From contig DBMG01000012.1 in NCBI GenBank assembly GCA_002304785.1, positions 12,052-18,458 on the forward strand: DNA of 6,407 bases, given 5' to 3'. Shown here one piece after another: positions 1-5,235 of this stretch. The notes beneath the pieces are model-generated. The model searched no databases and was not told the origin of the DNA. It saw nothing but the letters and a program-made list of their open reading frames with translations. Origin of the DNA: Candidatus Accumulibacter sp. UBA704 (lineage in GTDB: Bacteria > Pseudomonadota > Gammaproteobacteria > Burkholderiales > Rhodocyclaceae). The number at the start of each line of letters is the position of its first letter. Within the stretch, counting starts at the first letter, position 1. Both the position numbers and the translations under genes were made by a program.

Positions 1-685
1 CGAACTCCAGGCCAAGTTACTCCGCGTCCTCGAAAATGGAGGATTCCATCGGGTGGGAGAGACCCAGGAGAGGATCAGCCGGGCGCGCGTCGTCGCGGCA
101 ACAAACCGTGATCTGCGCAAGGAAGTTAAAGCCGGCAGTTTCCGCGCCGATCTGTATCACCGGTTGTCCGTTTGTACGGTCAGCGTGCCGCCATTGCGCG
201 AAATGGAAGGCGACAAGCAGTTGCTGCTCGACCACTTCCGCCGGCTTTACGCCACCCAATCGCAAACCCCCCAGTTCGAACTTTCGGAGGAAGCACGGCG
301 CCTGTGGGCCAAATACGGTTTCCCCGGCAACGTGCGGGAGTTGCGCAACATTGTCATTCGCCTTACCGCCAAGTATCCGGGCCATACAGTCAGTCACGCA
401 GAACTGGAAGCCGAGCTGGATCTGCAGGACGAAAACGCTCCGATCCCCCTGGAACCTCCGCCTGAAGCCGAGCAACAGAGCCCAGCGCTGCTGGCTTCCG
501 CCATTAGCCGCCTACAGGAACAACAACCGTTCAGCCTCGACCAATTGCTGGCCGATACGGAACACAGCTACATCGAAGCAGCGCTTCGCCTGGCCAACGG
601 CAACGTGAGCCAGGCCGCCCGCCTGCTCGGCATCAACCGCACGACGCTCTACAACCGCATGGAATCCTTGTCCGGGGAATCGTGA
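1..685 (+). CDS. Sigma-54-dependent transcriptional activator, Fis family (5'-truncated; C-terminal part only)
   Basis: This is the C-terminal 227 codons of an NtrC-class activator, which would use ATP hydrolysis to open sigma-54 RNA polymerase promoters; the first full codon is at base 2. Visible in order: the end of the AAA+ Walker B region (ELQAKLLRVLE), sensor I (RVVAATNRDL), the arginine-finger region (FRADLYHRLSV), the sensor II helix (FPGNVRELRNIV, about bases 320-360), a Pro/Glu-rich linker (about bases 430-480), and a Fis-type helix-turn-helix at the C-terminus (NGNVSQAARLLGINRTTLYN, about bases 596-655). The Walker A, GAFTGA loop and any N-terminal receiver or sensor domain lie left of the window, so it is unknown whether this is a two-component response regulator. 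The stop codon (683-685) overlaps the next gene's ATG in a TGATG junction, so the two are probably cotranscribed and translationally coupled. The family is certain; the target promoters are not visible. Confidence 0.95.
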   Translation, partial: ELQAKLLRVLENGGFHRVGETQERISRARVVAATNRDLRKEVKAGSFRADLYHRLSVCTVSVPPLREMEGDKQLLLDHFRRLYATQSQTPQFELSEEARRLWAKYGFPGNVRELRNIVIRLTAKYPGHTVSHAELEAELDLQDENAPIPLEPPPEAEQQSPALLASAISRLQEQQPFSLDQLLADTEHSYIEAALRLANGNVSQAARLLGINRTTLYNRMESLSGES

Positions 686-2043
686 TGTACCTTGAACACT
701 TCGGCCTGCGCGAGGCTCCATTCAGCATCACTCCGCACACGGAATTCTTCTTCGCCGGAGCCAACCGTGGGAACACGCTCGAAGCGTTGATCTACGCCAT
801 TACGCACGACGAAGGCATCGTGAAGGTCAGCGGCGAAGTGGGGAGCGGCAAGACCATGCTTTGCCGGATGCTCCTGGAGAAACTGCCGAATCACGTCGAA
901 ACGGCCTATCTGGCCACGCCATCGCTTTCGCGGGAGGACATCCTCCACGCCATTGCCGACGAGTTGAAGATCGACCTGCCCGTCCTGCGCACCCAACAAA
1001 TGATGCGGGCCCTGCAAGAGCGCCTGCTGGAAATCTATGCATCCGGGCGCCAAGTGGTCGTGATGATCGACGAAGCGCATGCCATGCCGGCCGAAACGCT
1101 CGAGGAAATCCGCCTGCTTTCCAATCTCGAATCAAACCGGCACAAACTCTTGCACATCGTTCTCTTCGGCCAGCCGGAACTGGACGAACGCCTGAGCGAG
1201 AAAGGCATGCGCCAGTTGAAGGACCGCATCACCCATAATTTCGCGCTGGAACCGCTGCACCACGGTGACATTGGCAATTACCTTATGTTCCGTCTGCGCG
1301 CAGCAGGCTATCGCGGCCCGGATTTATTCACGGCGAGCGCCATAAGACTGGTCAGCAAAGCGTCCCAAGGGCTGACGCGCCGAATCAACATCCTGGCCGA
1401 CAAGGGTTTGCTTTCGGCCTTCGCGGATGGCCGGCACATCGTGGATAATCGCCAGATCAGGGCAGCCATCCGCGACGCCCAATTTATACCAATACGGAAC
1501 GACCGCTCGCCGATAGCCATGGCTGGCTTTGCGGTTGCCGCAGTGCTCGTACTGGCATTCATCGCCTGGCGGGTCGGCATAACGCCGCCCCCCTTATCAA
1601 CGGCAGCGCCCGAATCCGCTCGGACGGAAGAGGGCAATCCGACCCTCCCTGCCAACGCCGAAAACCCGCCAGTCGCGAGGGTCATGCCCCACCCTGTAAC
1701 CGAAGGTCCCGCGTCGTTGGCAAACGCATCAACGCTCACCGAACGGATTGCCGCCACCGACGAATGGCTGAAGATTACGCCGGATTCGCACTATTTCATC
1801 CAGCTTCTCAGCACGGACGGAAACAATCTCACCGACGTCCAGCTATTTATCGACAGCCTCTCCGGCAAGGTTGATCCGTTGCAGATTCGCGTCTATCGCT
1901 CACGGCTCAGCGGACGCGATCGCCTCGGCGTCATCTATGGCGACTACCCCACGCGGGAGGCGGCTAGCGAGCAACTGCCCCTCCTCTCCGCAATCACCCC
2001 AGCCGGCCGCCCCTACATCCGAACTGTGAGCAAGTTGAAATAG
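685..2043 (+). CDS. mshM: MshM/ExeA/DamX-like AAA ATPase with transmembrane segment and C-terminal SPOR domain
   Basis: A 452-residue protein. The start is set at ATG 685 because MYLEHFGL is the usual opening of ExeA/MshM proteins and GGGGAA (674-679) lies 5 nt upstream; the alternative GTG at 682 adds one residue. The N-terminal AAA (ExeA/GspA-type) domain covers about residues 1-265, with Walker A GEVGSGKT (50-57, Lys56), Walker B VVVMIDEAH (124-132) and a sensor-like segment HIVLFGQPEL (157-166). One hydrophobic helix follows at about 277-297, then a Pro/Ala/Glu-rich linker, then a SPOR-like domain at about 367-450 (HYFIQLLS near its start, LGVIYGDYPTREAA, and RPYIRTVSKL at the end). SPOR domains bind denuded peptidoglycan, so the predicted topology is a cytoplasmic ATPase and a periplasmic wall-binding end. 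ExeA relatives help secretins assemble through the cell wall, and the next gene is a secretin. The AAA-TM-SPOR layout also resembles DamX of some gammaproteobacteria. The symbol rests on family plus context. Confidence 0.88.
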   Translation: MYLEHFGLREAPFSITPHTEFFFAGANRGNTLEALIYAITHDEGIVKVSGEVGSGKTMLCRMLLEKLPNHVETAYLATPSLSREDILHAIADELKIDLPVLRTQQMMRALQERLLEIYASGRQVVVMIDEAHAMPAETLEEIRLLSNLESNRHKLLHIVLFGQPELDERLSEKGMRQLKDRITHNFALEPLHHGDIGNYLMFRLRAAGYRGPDLFTASAIRLVSKASQGLTRRINILADKGLLSAFADGRHIVDNRQIRAAIRDAQFIPIRNDRSPIAMAGFAVAAVLVLAFIAWRVGITPPPLSTAAPESARTEEGNPTLPANAENPPVARVMPHPVTEGPASLANASTLTERIAATDEWLKITPDSHYFIQLLSTDGNNLTDVQLFIDSLSGKVDPLQIRVYRSRLSGRDRLGVIYGDYPTREAASEQLPLLSAITPAGRPYIRTVSKLK

Positions 2044-2076
2044 CAGCGCCGCGCCGACGTCAGAACGACAATACTC

Positions 2077-2093
2077 AATCAATACAAATCAAT
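2077..2093. repeat. Direct repeat AATCAAT, two copies one helical turn apart
   Basis: AATCAAT occurs at 2077-2083 and 2087-2093, exactly 10 nt start to start, in the AT-rich gap before the secretin gene. The second copy ends 3 nt before the possible -35 box at 2097. The same-face spacing and position would suit an activator site or an UP-like element. This is an inference: short AT-rich repeats also arise by chance. Confidence 0.4.
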
Positions 2094-2096
2094 CAC

Positions 2097-2124
2097 TTGA
2101 AGAAAAATCTTTACGTGATATGAT
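2097..2124 (+). promoter_or_regulatory. Possible sigma-70-type promoter for the secretin gene
   Basis: TTGAAG (2097-2102) matches 4 of 6 bases of the -35 consensus and TATGAT (2119-2124) matches 5 of 6 of the -10, with a 16-nt spacer. An overlapping alternative -10 is GATAAT (2122-2127, 19-nt spacer). The surrounding 2070-2135 stretch is clearly more AT-rich than the flanking genes. The expected transcription start is near 2131, downstream of the ATG at 2120, so transcripts from here would have to begin translation at ATG 2156. Confidence 0.45.
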
Positions 2125-3958
2125 AATTTCAAATTTCCACCGGACGACAACAAGCATGCTGAGACTTGCCGGCGCGATCCTGACAGCCTTTCTGGTTGCT
2201 GCGTGTGCTCCCACGACATTGAGCGGTGGACCATCTGCCGGGCATCTGCGGGCCGAGAACGTCACAAAGGCGCAGGGCTCCATTCCACAGCCGGTTCAAC
2301 AAAACATTCCGCTCCCTCGTCCGAAGAGTGCAGGAAAGACGGAGACCTACAGCGTCGTCGTCAACAACATCAAGGTCCATGACCTTCTCTTTGCGCTGGC
2401 CCGCGACGCCCGCCTGAATGTGGACATCCATCCCGGCATCTCCGGCAACGTCACCCTGAACGCCATTGACCAGACCCTGCCGCAGTTGCTCAGCCGCATT
2501 GCCAAGCAGGTCGACATGCGCTTCGAGCTCGACGGCCCGAACCTCGCGGTCATGCCCGACGCCCCCTTCCTGAAACACTACCGCGTCGACTATGTAAATC
2601 TGGCCCGGGAAGTGACCGGCACGGTGTCGACCAACACGCAGATATCGACCAGCGCACTGTCGACCGCCGGCAGCGCGTCGACCAGCGGCAATGTGTCGCG
2701 CATCCAGATCGAGAACAAGTCGAAGAACAGGTTCTGGGAATCACTCGAGAAGAACCTCAAAGACCTGTTGCACGAAACCGACAAGGTCTTCCCGGAAGGT
2801 TCGACGGAAACGGTCGTTGAACAGAATTCGGCGCAGAGCACGACCGGAACTGGCGCGCCCAATCCGGTGGGAACGAATATTTCGCGCAGCAATCTGGCAC
2901 AACAAACGCTGGCGTCCAGCCCCAATGCGGCGACCTTGCAAAACAGTGGCGCCACCGTGGTGAAGAGAATGACCTTCCGCGAGGCCGCTTCAGTAATTGC
3001 CAACCCCGAAACGGGCGTCATTGCCGTACGCGCGACATCCCGTCAGCATGAGAAGGTCCAGGAATTCATCGACCGCATCATGCGCAGCGCCCGGCGCCAG
3101 GTGCTGATCGAGGCCACCATCGTCGAGGTCAATCTGGGCGACAATTACCAGCAAGGCATCGACTGGACCAAGGCGGCAACGCAAACCGGGTTCTCCCTGT
3201 CCCGTGCGACGAATACACAGACCGCCGGATCGACGGTCAACCCGTTCACCCTGACCTACAGAAACATTTCGGGCGGACTCAATGTAATCGTCGAAATGCT
3301 GCGCGGATTCGGCACGGCCAAGGTGCTATCCAGTCCAAAGCTCACTGTACTCAATAACCAGACGGCGACGCTCAAGGTGTCCGAAGATTTCGTGTACTTC
3401 AATGTCAAACAGGATATCGCCGCGGGGAACAACAACACCAACGCCGTAACGACGACCACCACCACGCCGCAATCGGTGTCGATCGGATTTTTCATGAGCC
3501 TCACCGCGCAGATCAGCGACGACGATGTCGTGACGCTGAACGTCCGCCCGTCCATTTCCAGCATTGCCGCCCTCAAGGAAGATCCTAATCCAGCTCTCAC
3601 GGTAAAGAACGAGGTTCCGCAGATACGTACTCGTGAAATCGAATCGATGATGCGCGTGCAAAGCGGCGACATTGCCGTGCTCGGCGGCCTGATGGAAGAT
3701 CGGATGGAGAACAAGAGCGGCCGTCTGCCCGGCGTGGGTGATATTCCCCTGCTCGGCGAGATTTTCACCACGCGCAGCAACGCCTCGACCAAGACAGAGC
3801 TAGTCATCGTGCTGCGCCCGACGGTGATCAAGGATGCATCCATCAGCGGCGATTTCAGCCATCTGGCAAATTCCCTGCCGGGCAAGGAGTTCTTCACGAC
3901 GGACCAGGTCTATCAGCCATTTTCCGGCCCCAACCAACTGCAGGAGCCGCTCAAGTGA
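2120..3958 (+). CDS. mshL: MshL/PilN-type outer-membrane secretin, predicted lipoprotein
   Basis: A 612-residue secretin that would form the multimeric outer-membrane pore through which the pilus leaves the cell. The N-terminus has a hydrophobic signal ending in lipobox LVAAC with Cys29 as the lipidation site. A secretin/TonB short N-terminal-type domain covers about residues 76-148. A Ser/Thr-rich linker (168-192) leads to the SKNRFWESLEKNLKDLL segment (201-217) typical of MshL/PilN proteins. An N-domain-like segment with NPETGVIAVRAT (295-306) precedes the secretin core (about 325-568). The secretin signature GDIAVLGGL (516-524) followed by LPGVGDIPLLGEIF (536-549) is intact, and the core ends at LVIVLRPTVI. 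The start is uncertain: ATG 2120 has only a weak GAAGAAA 14 nt upstream, while ATG 2156 (residue 13) gives a compact 16-residue signal and lies downstream of the possible promoter. The stop overlaps the next start by 4 nt. The secretin assignment is firm; MshL over other PilN-like secretins rests on context. Confidence 0.92.
   Translation: MIISNFHRTTTSMLRLAGAILTAFLVAACAPTTLSGGPSAGHLRAENVTKAQGSIPQPVQQNIPLPRPKSAGKTETYSVVVNNIKVHDLLFALARDARLNVDIHPGISGNVTLNAIDQTLPQLLSRIAKQVDMRFELDGPNLAVMPDAPFLKHYRVDYVNLAREVTGTVSTNTQISTSALSTAGSASTSGNVSRIQIENKSKNRFWESLEKNLKDLLHETDKVFPEGSTETVVEQNSAQSTTGTGAPNPVGTNISRSNLAQQTLASSPNAATLQNSGATVVKRMTFREAASVIANPETGVIAVRATSRQHEKVQEFIDRIMRSARRQVLIEATIVEVNLGDNYQQGIDWTKAATQTGFSLSRATNTQTAGSTVNPFTLTYRNISGGLNVIVEMLRGFGTAKVLSSPKLTVLNNQTATLKVSEDFVYFNVKQDIAAGNNNTNAVTTTTTTPQSVSIGFFMSLTAQISDDDVVTLNVRPSISSIAALKEDPNPALTVKNEVPQIRTREIESMMRVQSGDIAVLGGLMEDRMENKSGRLPGVGDIPLLGEIFTTRSNASTKTELVIVLRPTVIKDASISGDFSHLANSLPGKEFFTTDQVYQPFSGPNQLQEPLK
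2627..2687 (+). repeat. Four in-phase TCGACC units in the secretin linker
   Basis: TCGACC occurs at 2627, 2645, 2660 and 2678. The spacings of 18, 15 and 18 nt are all multiples of three, which makes a 33-nt period. Two copies extend to TCGACCAGCG (2645-2654 and 2678-2687). The units encode repeated Ser-Thr pairs in the low-complexity linker at residues 168-192, suggesting that the linker grew by small internal duplication. Confidence 0.6.
3942..3946 (+). promoter_or_regulatory. Shine-Dalgarno AGGAG deciding the GTG start of the TPR gene
   Basis: AGGAG lies inside the last codons of the secretin gene, 8 nt before GTG 3955. It is the clearest ribosome-binding site in the window and supports the GTG start with its 4-nt GTGA overlap over the internal ATG at 3967. 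Confidence 0.75.
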
Positions 3959-5205
3959 GCTTGCTGATGGAAGCGCTGAAGAAGGCTGAAGAGGCCAAGC
4001 GCCAATCCTCGGACAACCACCAGGCTTCCGTTCCGTCGATGGCGGCATCCAACGGCGACCGGATTGCACCCCTGCCGGACAGACAAGCGCCACCCGATTT
4101 TTCAACGCCGTTCAACGCCGAAGAGATCGGCATCGAGCCCGCACCCCCGCGCGCCATCATGCGGCCAGCCGACCCCCCCCCCGCAGACAACAGAGCCGCC
4201 GAGCGAACTGCCGCGCGCAACGTCTTTTCGGCCAAACACCCCCCGGACAAGAACAACAACCTCTGGCTTGTTGCGGCCCTGGGCCTGTTCGCCGCGCTGG
4301 CTGCAGGAGGATATTTCTGGTGGCAGCTGCAAACAATTCCAACACATACGCTCGCCAAGCCGCTGCCTCCGACGCCTGCCACAAGCGCCGCCGCGGCATC
4401 TGCATTCCCCGCACCGGCATCCCCCATCGCAGGCGCGCCGGCCAACCCCGCCCCATCGCTCCAACCCGCCGCCGCTCCCCCATCCGAAGAGCTGAAATCT
4501 CCCGCCAACAGACTCTCCGCCAACCCCTCGGCTTCCTCTGTCGTGGCAGAGCGAAGACAAGAGCCAATATCGTCGTCGGTAGATTCGATGGGGCAGGCGC
4601 CAGTCGACAGTCCGGTTCGTTTAAGCCGAAGTCGCCCCCGACCAGACCCGGCACTTGAACGCGGGTACGATGCGCTGCAAGCCGGCCGGCTCGATGACGC
4701 TCAGCGCGACTATGAACAGGTACTACGCAACGACCCAAAGAACACCGACGCCCTGCTCGGTCTCGCCACCATCGCCGGACAGCAGGGACAGGCCGAAAAG
4801 GCGCAGAGGTTTTACCTACGCGCACTGGAGTCGAATCCGAACGACGCGACTGCCCAAGCCGGCGTGATCAGTACGCGCGGGCTAGCAGATGCCGATTTTT
4901 CCGAAAGCCGGCTGAAGACCGCTTTATCCAGCCAGCCCGACTCGCCGGCCCTGCTCTTCGCGCTGGGCAACCTGTACGCCAGCCAAGGACGCTGGAGCGA
5001 GGCACAGCAGGTTTATTTCCGGGCCTATGCGACCGAGCCGGACAACCCCGACTTCATCTTCAACCTGGCTGTCAGCCTCGACCACCTGCGGCAGAACAAG
5101 CTGGCCGGGCAGTACTACCAGATGGCGTTGACGGCCGGCGAAACGCGGACCGTGTCGTTCGACCGCAACCAGGCCAGGATCCGTATCCTGGAACTGCAGC
5201 CATAA
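3955..5205 (+). CDS. mshN: MshN-like inner-membrane TPR protein
   Basis: A 416-residue bitopic protein. The N-terminus MSLLMEALKKAEEAKRQ is a short amphipathic Lys/Glu helix commonly seen at the start of such secretion and pilus proteins. A disordered Pro/Ala-rich cytoplasmic segment follows (about 20-100), then one transmembrane helix (about 103-122, WLVAALGLFAALAAGGYFWW), a Pro/Ala-rich periplasmic linker (about 132-225) and a TPR region (about 229-400). TPR-like units include 229-262 (ERGYDALQAGRLDDAQ), 263-296, 331-364 (LFALGNLYASQGRWSEA) and 365-398. TPRs are protein-docking surfaces, and MshN-type proteins are thought to support assembly or stability of the secretin and pilus machine; the exact partner is not visible here. 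GTG 3955 is preceded by AGGAG and overlaps the secretin stop, so the genes are translationally coupled. The gene contains an in-frame C10 tract (codons 73-76) upstream of the membrane helix. The symbol rests on architecture and on the position between mshL-like and mshE-like genes. Confidence 0.82.
   Translation: MSLLMEALKKAEEAKRQSSDNHQASVPSMAASNGDRIAPLPDRQAPPDFSTPFNAEEIGIEPAPPRAIMRPADPPPADNRAAERTAARNVFSAKHPPDKNNNLWLVAALGLFAALAAGGYFWWQLQTIPTHTLAKPLPPTPATSAAAASAFPAPASPIAGAPANPAPSLQPAAAPPSEELKSPANRLSANPSASSVVAERRQEPISSSVDSMGQAPVDSPVRLSRSRPRPDPALERGYDALQAGRLDDAQRDYEQVLRNDPKNTDALLGLATIAGQQGQAEKAQRFYLRALESNPNDATAQAGVISTRGLADADFSESRLKTALSSQPDSPALLFALGNLYASQGRWSEAQQVYFRAYATEPDNPDFIFNLAVSLDHLRQNKLAGQYYQMALTAGETRTVSFDRNQARIRILELQP
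4173..4182 (+). repeat. Homopolymeric C10 tract within the mshN-like gene
   Basis: Ten consecutive C residues encode the end of Asp73 and all of Pro74-Pro76. It is the longest homopolymer seen in the window; other C runs reach six (for example 1588-1593, 4239-4244 and 5243-5248). The tract is in frame as given. Loss of one C would end translation at the stop at 4493-4495 (about 179 residues), and gain of one C at 4656-4658 (about 234 residues), both without the membrane helix and the TPRs. Confidence 0.95.
5174..5191 (+). other. Perfect 7-bp inverted repeat (possible mRNA hairpin) near the end of the TPR gene
   Basis: CCAGGAT (5174-5180) and ATCCTGG (5185-5191) flank a 4-nt loop CCGT. The hairpin sits 11 nt before the mshN-like stop codon and 44 nt before the mshE-like start. 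No T-run follows, so it is not an intrinsic terminator. It could slow mRNA decay or mark a processing site, or be coincidental. A smaller ACGC/GCGT stem with a 3-nt loop lies at 5208-5218 in the gap between the genes. Confidence 0.4.
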
Positions 5206-5235
5206 CCACGCTCTGCGTTCGAGAATACGCACCCG

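Noticed and set aside
36..608. Alternative plus-strand frame over the activator gene
   Set aside because: It is a shadow of the true frame, which shows sensor I, arginine-finger, sensor II and Fis-type helix-turn-helix motifs in order.
2044..2070. Possible terminator after the SPOR-domain ATPase gene
   Set aside because: The GC-rich stretch gives no convincing stem and no T-run follows, so transcription may read through to the secretin gene.
2895..2909. TGGCAC-N5-ACGC, resembling a sigma-54 -24/-12 promoter
   Set aside because: The -24 half is perfect and the -12 GC is present, but TT is replaced by AC and the site is deep inside the secretin gene, with no gene start nearby.
3864..3878. TGGCAA-N5-CTGC, resembling a sigma-54 promoter 77 nt before the TPR gene start
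   Set aside because: It is in coding sequence with two mismatches to the core consensus and would drive a gene already coupled to the secretin by a 4-nt overlap. It is tempting because of the upstream sigma-54 activator, but the evidence is too weak to annotate.
3256..3897. Antisense open frame of about 213 codons opposite the secretin core
   Set aside because: It lies opposite the intact secretin signature; no start signals or recognisable motifs support it.
4157..4825. Antisense open frame of about 222 codons opposite the TPR gene
   Set aside because: The Arg/Gly/Trp-rich composition is typical of a shadow frame; the plus-strand gene has a coherent TM-TPR architecture and a good ribosome-binding site.
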